A DNA stretch of 62,834 nt, taken from IMG/VR virus record IMGVR_UViG_3300036851_000151, positions 1-62,834 of that record, one strand, 5' to 3'. Each line of letters begins with the position of its first letter. The first letter of the stretch is position 1. Below, one piece after another: positions 48,149-58,278 of the stretch. The notes below the pieces were generated by a model. The model saw nothing but the letters and a program-made list of their open reading frames with translations, ran no database searches and had not been told where the DNA came from. This stretch comes from a virus. Both the position numbers and the translations under genes were made by a program.

Positions 48149-49449
48149 TGCACCACCTCTAGCCGCCGTTGCTGCGGGCGGGCTTCGGGCTCGTTCATCG
48201 TATCGGTTGCCGGCGCATCCGCGACCTTGACGGGGGCGCCATTTTCGTCGAGTGGCGCCAACGTCTGATTGACGTAGTGCCGATCGCCGCCCTCAAAGCG
48301 CGGGTAGTTTTCGTAATCGCAAATCTGGTTCGGCGATAAGCCGCCGACCTGGATCAGCTTCCAGTAAAACTCGGCCCGCTCCTGTGGGTCGCCCTGCAAA
48401 ATGGCTTCCGGCGAAAACTCAAAATACAGCTTCTGCCGCTCGGCAGCCGGGATCAGCTGGCGGCGAGCCTGTTGCTGCACCAGCACCAATTCCGAGCGCA
48501 GCCAGAGCTTGTACCAGCCGCGGATAACCTCGCCGACGCCGGCGCCGTACATCGTCTGGCCGGGGGCGGAATGCGCCACGAGAATCGGTGGTATGTTGCC
48601 GAGCAACCGGCAGATTTCCTCGATCGAGAACCGCCGCGTTTCGAGCAGCTGCGAGACCTCCGGCGTGACGCCAATCGGCTTGTAATCGAAGAAATCGCCT
48701 TCCAGGATGCCGACCTTGCCGGCGTTGCCGGGGCCGGTCATACGCTCGGCCAGCTGAGTGCGGGCCAGTTCACGCATCTCCGGGCTAAGCGGCTGCTTTG
48801 AGATCAGCCAGCCCGAACCGCGCATCCCGTTCGCAAAATGCGCCGCAGCAGCGTGATCCGCCGCGCGCGCCGAGCCGATGGCGTTCCGGCCATAATCGAA
48901 CGGCGACCACCCGACACGGCCACCAAAACCGAAACCCTTGACGTGAAAAATCTTGTCTTCGGTGAACTCGTGTTTCTTTCCGACCTCATCGAGGTAGGTA
49001 TATTTTCGAGATCCGTCCCGGTTCAGTGTCACTTGCATTGTGCCGCAGTCGAGCGGCAGAGGATTAAGCGCGATCAGCTCGCGGTTCTCTCCGGTCCCCC
49101 GGTAGACCTTTTCCGAGTACGCGTTCCCGTAGACCGCAACGCAGGCCTCGACCCCCATCCAGTATTCTGAGCCGCTCTGATCGGCGTTTGGCTCGTCGTG
49201 CACGATTCGGTACAAGGGATGATCGTCGCGCAGAATCCGGCCGGCATCGCCGGCCTTCTCGTAGAGCATCATCGGGCACGTCCCGACGGTGCGCGCGCGG
49301 AGACCCACGCCGGACGAAAACGCCGAAATCTGCATCGCCGTCACCGGCGATACCGGCTCTCCGGTCCAGCTGTCGGAGCTGAAATACTGCGCCCAAAAAT
49401 TGCCGTCGGTCAGTTTGATGCGCTGGCCAATCCACGAAAGCAGGCTCAT
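48145..49449 (-). CDS. Portal protein, HK97 family
   Basis: 434 aa. SSGVGLRARTVGTCPMMLYE, PNADQSGSEYWMGVEACVAV, GNAYSEKVYR, EFTEDKIFHVKGFGF, VGILEGDFFDYKPIG and RFSIEEICRLLGNIPPILVA are hallmark portal motifs. It forms the dodecameric DNA gate. ATGA overlaps connect it to terminase and protease. Confidence 0.95.
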   Translation of the reverse strand: MSLLSWIGQRIKLTDGNFWAQYFSSDSWTGEPVSPVTAMQISAFSSGVGLRARTVGTCPMMLYEKAGDAGRILRDDHPLYRIVHDEPNADQSGSEYWMGVEACVAVYGNAYSEKVYRGTGENRELIALNPLPLDCGTMQVTLNRDGSRKYTYLDEVGKKHEFTEDKIFHVKGFGFGGRVGWSPFDYGRNAIGSARAADHAAAAHFANGMRGSGWLISKQPLSPEMRELARTQLAERMTGPGNAGKVGILEGDFFDYKPIGVTPEVSQLLETRRFSIEEICRLLGNIPPILVAHSAPGQTMYGAGVGEVIRGWYKLWLRSELVLVQQQARRQLIPAAERQKLYFEFSPEAILQGDPQERAEFYWKLIQVGGLSPNQICDYENYPRFEGGDRHYVNQTLAPLDENGAPVKVADAPATDTMNEPEARPQQRRLEVVQ

Positions 49450-51188
49450 ACGACCACCGCGTTGCGCAGAAATTCGCCAAGGTCAGGCCGACGCGCCGCC
49501 ACCGGATTGCGAGTCATCCGAAAGCCGCCGTTCCACAGCGCCACAACCGGGTCAATCTTGGCATCGCCGGCGCTCTGCTTGGTCGCGCGGATGCCAGTAG
49601 CGGTCGGCTCGATCTTCACGTTCCCGACGCACCAATCCATCAGCGTCGAGGGCGCGTGGAGAAGCGTTCCGTTGGTCAAGCGCCGCTCGACCGCCTTGAT
49701 GCCGGGCATCAGGAACCCGCCCTGGCCGATTCCGACGAGGCGGCCGTTTTCCTCGGTGACATCGATCTTCGCGAGCTCGTCGACCAATTCGCCGATCGCG
49801 GCGGTGTCTACCGCGACCTCGGCTAGCAAGCCGCGATCCTGTATAGCCTCTATATGCGCAACGATTTCGGGCAGATCGGCCAACTCATCATCGACGATGG
49901 TCAGCTCGCCAAGGGCCGCAAACGTCTGCAACCGGCTCGCGATCGCCTGCCTCCTGTCAAGCACCCCCTCGTGACACCACGCATGCGACCATGACAGCCA
50001 GCGCTTGACCTTCCGCATCTCGCGGCTGCCAAGGATCGTAACCTCGATCTCGATTTCGTCCCGTTCCCGGCCGAGCACGTTGAAGCCGAAGAGATCGTCT
50101 TTCCCGCCGCCGTCAGCACCGACGATCACCACCTCGCAGCGGTCGAGCAATCCGGCCAGAGTCAATTCGGGATCGCATCGGCGCTCCCAATCCTCGGCGC
50201 CGGGCCACCGGTTCGCCTTCGTGCCGACGCCGATCTCGATGTTGAGATGCTGGGACGCCCAAATCCGGCGCGCGTGGTCGCCCTTGCTTTTCTCAGTTTC
50301 CCAGTCAGGGATCATGTCCCGTAAGTGTACCGACCGGCCGAGGTTCGGCAGGACGAGCGGCCAATTCTTCGGGTTTTGCCACTGCCGCTCGTCAGTAGCG
50401 ATGTCGATCGGGAACTCGTGCAGCACCGACAGCAGCGGCCGGATCTGTTGCCCCCGGAACGCGCCATCGCGCACCCGCCGCGCATGGATCAGCTCGTCGC
50501 GGAATGCCCCTGTCGGCTCATCGTCGCTCTGGGTTGTGGCGACGACGAGCAGCCCCTCGGGCGTCTTGTCGAGCCCGCCGCGGATCTGCCGCATTACCTT
50601 TGTCGTGTGCTTGTTGCGGCCGAGTAGATGGAGCTCGTCGACCAGCGCGAAGATCAGGATGCCGCCGGTCACGATGTTGAGATCGAACGTCTTGACTACC
50701 GCCTGGGTACCGTTTTGACGATCCTCAATAATTTTCTGATGCCCTATCAGCTTGAAGCGCCGCGTCAGCGCCGGGTCCAATTCGATCATCCCGGCCGCCT
50801 GGTCGAACGCCCGATCGCTGATCGATTGCGTGGGGCCGACGAACATGGCCTCCGCGTTCCGGCGCTCGTTCATCAGCAGGACCGCAATAAGCAGCCCGGC
50901 GAAGTACGTAGTTTTTGACTGCCCTTTCGGTGCAAGCAACAGGATATCCCTGATCCACCGCTCACGTCGTACCGGATCCCAGGAGCCGAACGCCGCCCGC
51001 ACGATGTCGCGGAACCACTGGCCGGCAGAGTCCCCAAGGCGGGGTTCGTCAGGTTGGTCGGGCAACCGGATCGCATCGAAATACGCCAGGCCGTCGTTCG
51101 CCTCGCTCTGGAACAGCGGCAGATCCGGAACGAGCGAGCGGCCAGCGCGGAGCCGGTCAGCCCAATCGGGGCAGGACAAATCCCACAT
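49446..51188 (-). CDS. terL: Terminase large subunit
   Basis: 580 aa. ATPase: Walker A APKGQSKTT (residues 86-94) and Walker B LIFALVDELHLL (about 178-189). Nuclease: VIVGADGGGKDDL (first Asp), VDTAAIGELVDEL (second acidic) and DAKIDPVVALWNGG (third Asp). It is a Terminase_1-type protein that cuts and packages phage DNA. The nearby HNH gene suggests cos-type packaging by analogy with HK97-like phages. Confidence 0.95.
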   Translation of the reverse strand: MWDLSCPDWADRLRAGRSLVPDLPLFQSEANDGLAYFDAIRLPDQPDEPRLGDSAGQWFRDIVRAAFGSWDPVRRERWIRDILLLAPKGQSKTTYFAGLLIAVLLMNERRNAEAMFVGPTQSISDRAFDQAAGMIELDPALTRRFKLIGHQKIIEDRQNGTQAVVKTFDLNIVTGGILIFALVDELHLLGRNKHTTKVMRQIRGGLDKTPEGLLVVATTQSDDEPTGAFRDELIHARRVRDGAFRGQQIRPLLSVLHEFPIDIATDERQWQNPKNWPLVLPNLGRSVHLRDMIPDWETEKSKGDHARRIWASQHLNIEIGVGTKANRWPGAEDWERRCDPELTLAGLLDRCEVVIVGADGGGKDDLFGFNVLGRERDEIEIEVTILGSREMRKVKRWLSWSHAWCHEGVLDRRQAIASRLQTFAALGELTIVDDELADLPEIVAHIEAIQDRGLLAEVAVDTAAIGELVDELAKIDVTEENGRLVGIGQGGFLMPGIKAVERRLTNGTLLHAPSTLMDWCVGNVKIEPTATGIRATKQSAGDAKIDPVVALWNGGFRMTRNPVAARRPDLGEFLRNAVVV

Positions 51189-51190
51189 GG

Positions 51191-51637
51191 TCAGTGGACC
51201 GCAGCGCCGCCACGGCGCGCCATAATCTCGCCGATCTCCGTTGACATGTCCGGCACCTTCGCGTCGATCGCCGCCTGCTCTTTCTTGCCCAGCTTCGGCT
51301 TCGGCTGACCAGGTGCCGCAGTCGCTTCGGACCTTGCCGCCTCGATGAACTCCTCCGCTGCGCCGCCGACGCCAGTGATGTCGTGCAACTTCCGCTGCGC
51401 CGAGATGTTGCCCGCGCGCGCCGCGGTGAAGAGCAGCCCAACGACCTCGCGGCGCCGCCTTGCCGCGCCATACTGCAATTCGTGGGCGAAATACTTCTCG
51501 AGCGTGTCGGCGCTACAGCCAATCGCTAAGCCGATCTCCGCATGCGACATCCTGCATGCGAGCATCTGCTCGACCTCGCGCTTCAGCGCGGCCGTGGCTT
51601 TGAAACTAGGGCGCCCGCGGCGCCGACGCATCGTCAC
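51191..51637 (-). CDS. terS: Terminase small subunit
   Basis: 148 aa. An N-terminal HTH (MSHAEIGLAIGCSADTLEKY) is followed by FAHELQYGAARRRREVVGLL and GNISAQRKLHDITGV, the standard small-terminase pattern. The C-terminus is Lys/Ala-rich. It recognises the packaging site, which may lie in the gap just upstream. Confidence 0.85.
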   Translation of the reverse strand: MTMRRRRGRPSFKATAALKREVEQMLACRMSHAEIGLAIGCSADTLEKYFAHELQYGAARRRREVVGLLFTAARAGNISAQRKLHDITGVGGAAEEFIEAARSEATAAPGQPKPKLGKKEQAAIDAKVPDMSTEIGEIMARRGGAAVH

Positions 51638-51760
51638 GATTTGACGGTTCCTGTGGAGATTTTGCAGACGGCAGAGCCAGCGGTATAAAAAAATCCCTGC
51701 GTGACAGCCCCGCAGGTCCCGAGAAGATGGGGTTGTGAGGTTTCGACTACCCCCCCCCTA
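51638..51760. other. Gap before terminase small subunit, candidate packaging site
   Basis: 123 bp between the HNH and terS genes. It contains an A-run (AAAAAAA near 51690), a short GC palindromic stretch and a C9 run at about 51752-51760. cos sites usually lie here. No cohesive-end sequence can be read directly. Confidence 0.3.
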
Positions 51761-52168
51761 TCACCTACGATAGAGGTCGATGGTGAGCGACACAGCGACC
51801 TTGCTGTCGAGGCGAAGGTCTTGCTCGCGCAACTCTCCCTGTTCGTACTTGGCTTCGAGGATTTGTTTAACGACGCTGTGATGCCAAGTGCACGAGGGCT
51901 GCCAGTTGTGCGGGTCCATCTTGAGGTCGTGATCGCCACGAAACGGAACGATGTGGTCGACCAGCGCGGTGGGTGTCACGTCGTCTACGGCCTCGCATCC
52001 GAGGCATAGAGGGTGTTGCTTGCGATAGGCGAGCGAGGCTCGATCCCATGCCCGATCGTAACCGCGCGCTCTTGCGCTTCCTCGAGGGTGCCCGGCCGGG
52101 GCGTCGAGCGCCGACGAATTGCTGAGCGTGGGCGCCGACCGCTTTAGGGTGCGGGCGGATATCTTCAT
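51761..52168 (-). CDS. Terminase-associated HNH endonuclease
   Basis: 135 aa. GSARARGYDRAWDRASLAYR and HPLCLGCEAVDDVTPTALVD, then HIVPFRGDHDLKMDPHNWQP and CTWHHSVVKQ, form the HNH core of the HK97 gp74 group. In those phages the HNH protein works with terminase for specific cos cleavage. It directly precedes terS here. Confidence 0.85.
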   Translation of the reverse strand: MKISARTLKRSAPTLSNSSALDAPAGHPRGSARARGYDRAWDRASLAYRKQHPLCLGCEAVDDVTPTALVDHIVPFRGDHDLKMDPHNWQPSCTWHHSVVKQILEAKYEQGELREQDLRLDSKVAVSLTIDLYRR

Positions 52169-52224
52169 CGGCTGTGTCTCGGAGACGCTTCGCGAGTGAT
52201 GGCGACGCGGCCCTCGTGAAACCG

Positions 52225-52240
52225 ACCGGGTGCCCGGCGG
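52225..52240. terminator. Short hairpin between NusG-like and HNH genes
   Basis: CCGGGTGCCCGG forms a compact dyad in the 120-bp gap 52169-52288, with more GC-rich repeats beside it. There is no T-tract. It may act as a weak terminator or an antitermination signal; that is inference from its place after the NusG-like gene. Confidence 0.3.
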
Positions 52241-52288
52241 GCGGCGCGCAACCAGGAGGTAAACCTCACTTTCTTGCGGCCACGGCGG

Positions 52289-52876
52289 TTAGGCGACAGC
52301 TTCAACCGACGCTTCGTCTATTTCCGTTTCGGTTAGCCGACCGAAGATGTCAAGCATTAAATTCAACCGCTCCGTGCCGGCCTGCTCTTTAACGAGAGCG
52401 TTGAAGCCAGCGAAAGGCCCGGAGAGCACACGCACATCCTGCCCCGGTTGGTACATCGGCTCATCCATGGGCATCTCAAATCCGCGCTTGACCCGGCCGC
52501 ATTCGATGAGCACACGCCCGCCGCACTCGCTCACGAGACGCTGCAATTTGGCAATCTGGCACGGGCGCGCCGCCACGGGGCGCCCATGCATCCGCAGCAC
52601 ATCGTCCACACCATCGGCATTGAGCACCGCCTTAAGCCACTCGTCAGTGAGAACGCCGCGAACGAAGCCATAACCAGGGAACAGAGGCCCATCAATGACC
52701 CGCCGCTGGCGCCGGCTTGACACAACAACCCGACATTCAGGCAGCCACACTTGGTCAACGCCCAGCCGCAGCCGCAAATCATCCCGTGCCCGATATTCTC
52801 GCAGCGCACAGAACGCGTACCACGCCGGCGGTGATAGCGACGCGTAAAGCTCGGCCTTCCGGAGCGCCTGGCTCAT
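52289..52876 (-). CDS. NusG/RfaH-like transcription elongation factor
   Basis: 195 aa. Residues about 18-110 are an NGN domain (AWYAFCALREYRARDDLRLR, VWLPECRVVVSSRRQRRVID, GPLFPGYGFVRG). Residues about 140-190 are a KOW domain (YQPGQDVRVLSGPFAGFNAL, LNLMLDIFGRLTETEID). It would bind RNA polymerase and change pausing or termination. It is encoded just ahead of terminase and the long virion operon, an apt position for a late antiterminator. Confidence 0.85.
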   Translation of the reverse strand: MSQALRKAELYASLSPPAWYAFCALREYRARDDLRLRLGVDQVWLPECRVVVSSRRQRRVIDGPLFPGYGFVRGVLTDEWLKAVLNADGVDDVLRMHGRPVAARPCQIAKLQRLVSECGGRVLIECGRVKRGFEMPMDEPMYQPGQDVRVLSGPFAGFNALVKEQAGTERLNLMLDIFGRLTETEIDEASVEAVA

Positions 52877-52903
52877 CCTTCCCCCAATTCCCCGATTGCG
52901 CGG

Positions 52904-53416
52904 TTACGCCGCATCTTGCGCCAGCCCGAGCGTAGGCTCGCGCCCGTGGTCGGCGGCGGCGTCGGAGGGCGGCGCGATCGGCGTCGTTTCCGGTTGGGGT
53001 TTGGTGCCGACGGCGAACCAACGGTCGTTGCCATCGCTCCTGGCTTTCCCCTGCGTTGCGAGCGCGTCCAGCGCGTCGCGTACCTGCTTGGGTCGTAGAT
53101 CGAGCGCGCCAGCGATCCCGTCGACGCCATGCGGTGCGCTATCCCAGTCCCGCAGGAACGCCAGCACGATGCCGCTTATGTCACGCCGCGGTGACCGTGT
53201 GCGCCGTTCTGTGCCGCCGGGCATGGCGTCCTTGATGGCGTCGAATGTTGCGTCCACGCATGGTGCGATAGCGGCTTCCTCGGCGTAAGCCTGGATGGCC
53301 TCGTTGATGCCGGTGAGCTGCCCGTCGATGCCGCGGACGGCATCGACGTGCGTCTGGCGGAGATCTTCGAGCTCGCGCCGGCGCTGCTGCAGGCGGGGCG
53401 GGATGGTCGTGGTCAT
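52904..53416 (-). CDS. Winged-helix-like protein with coiled coil
   Basis: 170 aa. An N-terminal coiled coil (RLQQRRRELEDLRQTHVDAV) precedes about residues 85-140 (ISGIVLAFLRDWDSAPHGVD, LRPKQVRDALDALATQGKAR), a winged-helix pattern. Probably DNA-binding; target unknown. Confidence 0.55.
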   Translation of the reverse strand: MTTTIPPRLQQRRRELEDLRQTHVDAVRGIDGQLTGINEAIQAYAEEAAIAPCVDATFDAIKDAMPGGTERRTRSPRRDISGIVLAFLRDWDSAPHGVDGIAGALDLRPKQVRDALDALATQGKARSDGNDRWFAVGTKPQPETTPIAPPSDAAADHGREPTLGLAQDAA

Positions 53417-53670
53417 TTGTAGATAGCGTCCTTTACTTGTTCCATGATTTTGGCAAGATCGCCCTTATCGCGTATCGTGTATGTCTTGCCGTGACACTCT
53501 ATTGAAATTTGGCTAGCAGGCGGGTCGCCTTCGCCTGACCATTGAATAGTACTAACGAAAATATTCACCTTATCCGCTGGCCGCCCGCACTGTTCGCACA
53601 TGAACAACGAATATATTTTCGGCATATCGTCATAAAGCGCGCCCGGCCGATGGCCTAGTTGAATCCGCAT
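53413..53670 (-). CDS. Small zinc-knuckle hypothetical protein
   Basis: 85 aa from ATG 53670 with GAGAGG upstream (ATG 53625 is possible). FMCEQCGRPADKVNIF carries a CxxC, then ISIECHGKTYTIRD. Locally more AT-rich than neighbours. Function unknown. Confidence 0.5.
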   Translation of the reverse strand: MRIQLGHRPGALYDDMPKIYSLFMCEQCGRPADKVNIFVSTIQWSGEGDPPASQISIECHGKTYTIRDKGDLAKIMEQVKDAIYK

Positions 53671-53908
53671 TGGACGCAACCTCTCACTTCGTCTACTAGG
53701 GCAACTACCTCCTCGATGGTATTCCCAGCGGCGATAAGGGTCCGCGCCAGTTCTCGAATCGCGGCGGTGTCAGCCCCGATGTTTGGATTGACGCATAAAC
53801 CTTCGGGACGAACTAGCTCACCGGCCAGCGCAAACATTTGTATAGTTGCAGCTGCATTCATCGCGGTCTCTCCGTCAGGCTGCGGCATGGGAGGCTCCGT
53901 CGGCGGCA

Positions 53909-53909
<1 letters not shown>
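53655..53909 (-). CDS. Hypothetical protein
   Basis: 84 aa from ATG 53909 (TGATG). Helical (IRELARTLIAAGNTIEEVVA) and ends CVQCGFN. Function unknown. Confidence 0.5.
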
Positions 53910-54912
<1,003 letters not shown>

Positions 54913-54913
<1 letters not shown>

Positions 54914-56373
54914 TAGAATTGACCCTGGTGCGCGAGGTTTTCGAACCGCTGCCGTTCGCCGTTGAATGCGACTTTCGCAACACCGGTTCGGCCGTGTCGG
55001 TTCTTTGCTACGATGATTTCGGCGAGGCATTTAATGTCATCTAGGTTGCGCTGCCAGTCGGCAAGGCGCTCCGCATAACGCTCGCTTGTCTCGAATTCTT
55101 TACGCTTTGGCTCTGTCCGAGACGCGTAGTATTCCTCGCGGTAGAGGAACATGACGACGTCTGCGTCTTGTTCGATGTCGCCGCTTTCCTTCAGGTCTGA
55201 CAGCGTCGGGCGCTTGTCGTCGCGGCTTTCGACGCCGCGGTTGATTTGCGACAGCAGAAGAACCGGCACGTCGAGCTCTTTGGCAATTGCCTTCAGCGAG
55301 CTGGTAACATCGCCTATTTCAACGCGCCGCGATTCCTGCTTGCCGCCCTGCCTGACGAGCTGTAGGTGGTCGATGATGACGAGGTCGAGCCCGGTCCGGC
55401 GTTTCATCCGCCTGGCCCTTTGCCGCATTTGGTTGACCGATAGGCGCGGCTGGTCGTCGACCTGGATTGGCAGGCCGTTGAGGTATTTCTGCGCCTCGAT
55501 TAGCCGCGCCCAGTCACAGCTTTCGACCCGCCCATGCCGCTGAGCCTCGGTCGATATCCCGGTTACGCCAGCGATCCACCGACGCGCCAGTTCGAGGCGG
55601 GTCATCTCGAGCGAGAAGAACAGCACCCGCTTCCCGGCCTTGGCGCAATTGGCCGCGATGGTGCCAGCACCGGCGCTCTTGCCCATCGCAGGGCGACCGG
55701 CGAGCACATGCATGTCGCCGCCGCCCATGCCGGTCACGATGCGGTCGAGGTCGACGAGACCAGTATCCACGATGATGGCGCCGCCGCGACGGTACGTGGC
55801 CTCCATTTCTGTTATGGCGGCCTGCACGGCATCGCTCAGCGGCCGCGGGGCGCCCTGTCGCGTGCCACGCTCGGCAATCTCATAAAGGCGCTGCTCGGCG
55901 TCGTCGAGCACGGCCAGGAAATCGCGGTCTGGGACAACCGAACGAGCGTCGCTGCTGATCTCGTCGACGGCCAGCACTAGCTCTCGGCGCCACGCCAAGT
56001 CGCGCACGGTCTGCGCGTAGAACGGCGCGTTGAGAACACTGACGGCGCTCGCGGCCAGGATGGCGATATACTGGCCGCCCCCGAACTGCTTCAGCGCTGG
56101 GTCGTCAGCGAAGTAGGAGTACAGCGTCACCGGGCTGGCGACGCCGCCATTGCCGATTATGCTGCCCATCGCGCTGAAGATGCTGCCGTGCACCCGGTGC
56201 GCGAAGTCGTCGGGGCTCACGACGTCGCAGACAGCATCCCACGCCTTGTTGTTTACCAGGATGGCGCCTAGCAACCACTGCTCGGCCTCGTGGTTGACGA
56301 GATGCTTCAGTGCCTCGAATGCGACTTCGGAGATGCCGATTGACGGCGACCGCAGCGGGGTAACGTTGGTCAT
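54913..56373 (-). CDS. dnaB: Replicative DNA helicase DnaB
   Basis: 486 aa. Residues 25-165 form the N-terminal helical domain (HEAEQWLLGAILVNNKAWDA). The RecA-like domain has Walker A AGRPAMGKS (about 225-233), LFFSLEMTRLELARRWIAG, Walker B LDLVIIDHLQLV and VPVLLLSQINRGVESRDDKR followed by LSDLKESGDIEQDADVVMFL. Full family length. It unwinds phage DNA at the replication fork. Confidence 0.95.
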
Positions 56374-56567
56374 CCCGCCCTATCCAAAAACAGCCGCAGC
56401 CACACCTTGCGCGCCACATCGCGCCGTCGCACGGCGGCCTTCGTTGGATGCGCCATCGCCTCCTGCACGGCGGCCCTGTAGCGCTGCCACGCGCGATCGA
56501 GCGGCGTCGCGATACTGGTGACGGCCGGCGGGCGCTGCATCGCGGCGGCTGTCACGGTGTTAGTCAC
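56370..56567 (-). CDS. Small hypothetical protein
   Basis: 65 aa, overlapping dnaB by 4 bp and the RusA gene by 8 bp. Basic and helical (AWQRYRAAVQEAMAHPTKAA). Function unknown. Confidence 0.5.
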   Translation of the reverse strand: MTNTVTAAAMQRPPAVTSIATPLDRAWQRYRAAVQEAMAHPTKAAVRRRDVARKVWLRLFLDRAG

Positions 56568-57324
56568 CGGCGGCCTCGCGCGTGCTGCGGAGGAACGGCG
56601 TCACTTCACCGCCCGCCTTCACCTGCTCGCCGATCACACGAACAGCGTCGTTGTAGGAGCCGAGAGCGCCGGCATGCTCGTCATAGGGGCGGTCGAACAG
56701 TGGCCCCTCGTCGCGCTTCCGATTGCGGTTCTTCGCTGCCGCTGAGTGCATGCCGCCGCCTTCGTAAAAGGCGAGGCGCTCGCGGATGTCGGCGATGTAT
56801 GACGGCTGCGCGGCGATGGTAGCGCTCATGCCGCGGCCCCGGAAAGAAAGATCGGCCGAGTCATCGGCAGCGGCCCGAGGCGATAGCGCCGGCGTCGCTT
56901 CAACCGCTGGCCAGACCGTGATCCGCAACAACGGCCGGTCGCTGTAGCGCTTGATGACCGCGCCCTCGACGATCTGCCGGTCATCGTTCCAAATCAGCTT
57001 GTTGGCTGCGTCGCAAACCTTGGCGATGTTGTCCCAGTCCGGCGACACGCACGGGCGGAGGATACCAAGAAGCGCCTCCCGTCTGCGCTTCCCCGACCAA
57101 CTCGCCGCGATCGGGAAATCGGCCTCAACCAGCACCCGCAACGGCATTTCAAGCAACGGGCGCCCGGCCATCGCCTGCTTGGCGGCCACCCTTAGATTGC
57201 CCTCGTATTCCTCGGTTTTTTGATCGGTATGCACGAGGATTGCGCCGCTTTTCGCGCGGAACGACCGCGGGCGGCCCTTGCCGCGCGGATGCCCTAGCAT
57301 CTCGACAATGATGGGAAAGGTCAT
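56560..57324 (-). CDS. rusA: RusA-like Holliday junction resolvase with C-terminal extension
   Basis: 254 aa, about twice the usual RusA length. Residues 1-145 are RusA (GHPRGKGRPRSFRAKSGAIL, PDWDNIAKVCDAANKLIWND with the catalytic Asp residues, IVEGAVIKRY). From about residue 166, at an in-frame ATG (56829), a second segment begins (SYIADIRERLAFYEGGGMHS, HAGALGSYNDAVRVIGEQVK) that looks like a separate small protein fused in. It resolves recombination intermediates before packaging. Confidence 0.8.
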   Translation of the reverse strand: MTFPIIVEMLGHPRGKGRPRSFRAKSGAILVHTDQKTEEYEGNLRVAAKQAMAGRPLLEMPLRVLVEADFPIAASWSGKRRREALLGILRPCVSPDWDNIAKVCDAANKLIWNDDRQIVEGAVIKRYSDRPLLRITVWPAVEATPALSPRAAADDSADLSFRGRGMSATIAAQPSYIADIRERLAFYEGGGMHSAAAKNRNRKRDEGPLFDRPYDEHAGALGSYNDAVRVIGEQVKAGGEVTPFLRSTREAAGD

Positions 57325-57350
57325 TGGTGCGTCGGCCCTCGCGCGGCTCT

Positions 57351-58058
57351 TTAATGGACGGCTTCGGCCGAAGCGCGGCGCGAGCGGCGCCCACCGTTGA
57401 GCGGCACGACACCGGAATCAGTCTCGTCGGCGGAGGTTTCCTCGTGATCCCTCAAGCCCTGAGCATGGCCGCGCGCCCAGATCGGGTATGCGGGCGACGT
57501 CTCCGGGTGCGGATTGCCTTCGGCCGCCCTGCCCTCGATAGCGGCCTGTCTACCATCGGCGAAGGTATAGCCCGCGTTGGCCAACTCCTCGGTCGCCTCG
57601 GCCGAAGTGTCCTCGCCATGATCGGCCTCGACCTCGACGTTGTCGGGCAGCGGCTCGCGCTCCGGCAGCGGTTCGCTTGGCTCTCGACCGGTATCGTCGC
57701 CGGCGCCTTCACCGTCACCCTCTGGCGGCTCCGCTGCGGCGTCAGCGGTCCCTTCGGTTTCCTCTTCGAACATATCGCCCTGGGCCGCCCAATCGGCCCA
57801 CTCACGGTAGGTGTCGAACGCGCGCAGAAAATCTTTGCGCTTGGTGTCCTCCATGTCGTCGAGCCGGCAGAACAGTTTCGCCGCCTGCGGGTGGATCCCG
57901 AGCGGCTCCGCTTTCTTCCATTCGCCGGCATGGGTCATGTTCGCATCGTTCAGTCGTGATCGGGCCGTGCCGACCGTGCGAACGAAGCGACGGAACGTGT
58001 CCGCCTCCAGCTTCGGCGGCTCCGCCCATTCCTTGCTCGCCCTACGTCCTCGCGCCAT
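57351..58058 (-). CDS. Hypothetical protein with RMF-like C-terminal segment
   Basis: 235 aa from ATG 58058 behind GGAGGGGATTTCG. The N-terminus is helical (ADTFRRFVRTVGTARSRLND, PQAAKLFCRLDDMEDTKRKD), the centre is acidic and disordered, and the C-terminus has FADGRQAAIEGRAAEGNPHP followed by ETSPAYPIWARGHAQG, similar to ribosome modulation factor-like tails. A comparable N-terminal pattern occurs in some alphaproteobacterial nucleoid proteins. Role unclear. Confidence 0.5.
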   Translation of the reverse strand: MARGRRASKEWAEPPKLEADTFRRFVRTVGTARSRLNDANMTHAGEWKKAEPLGIHPQAAKLFCRLDDMEDTKRKDFLRAFDTYREWADWAAQGDMFEEETEGTADAAAEPPEGDGEGAGDDTGREPSEPLPEREPLPDNVEVEADHGEDTSAEATEELANAGYTFADGRQAAIEGRAAEGNPHPETSPAYPIWARGHAQGLRDHEETSADETDSGVVPLNGGRRSRRASAEAVH

Positions 58059-58080
58059 CGAAATCCCCTCCAAATCGCCG

Positions 58081-58278
58081 CTAGGCGGCGCCATCAATCC
58101 CCCGCGCCACGCGCCGGATGCGCTCGGCGACATCGCCCGGGTCGCGCAGATCGGGCAGCGCGGCGGTGACGCCCTCGGCCGCCAGCTCGGCGCGGATCGC
58201 GCGCATCAGCTCGCCGCTCTCGACGGCGCGGGCGATGCCGTAAAGGGTATGCGCGATGCTTCGGGCGTCGTGGCTCAT
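58081..58278 (-). CDS. Small hypothetical protein
   Basis: 65 aa, ATGA overlap with the GcrA-like gene. Helical (GIARAVESGELMRAIRAELA). Function unknown. Confidence 0.45.
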   Translation of the reverse strand: MSHDARSIAHTLYGIARAVESGELMRAIRAELAAEGVTAALPDLRDPGDVAERIRRVARGIDGAA

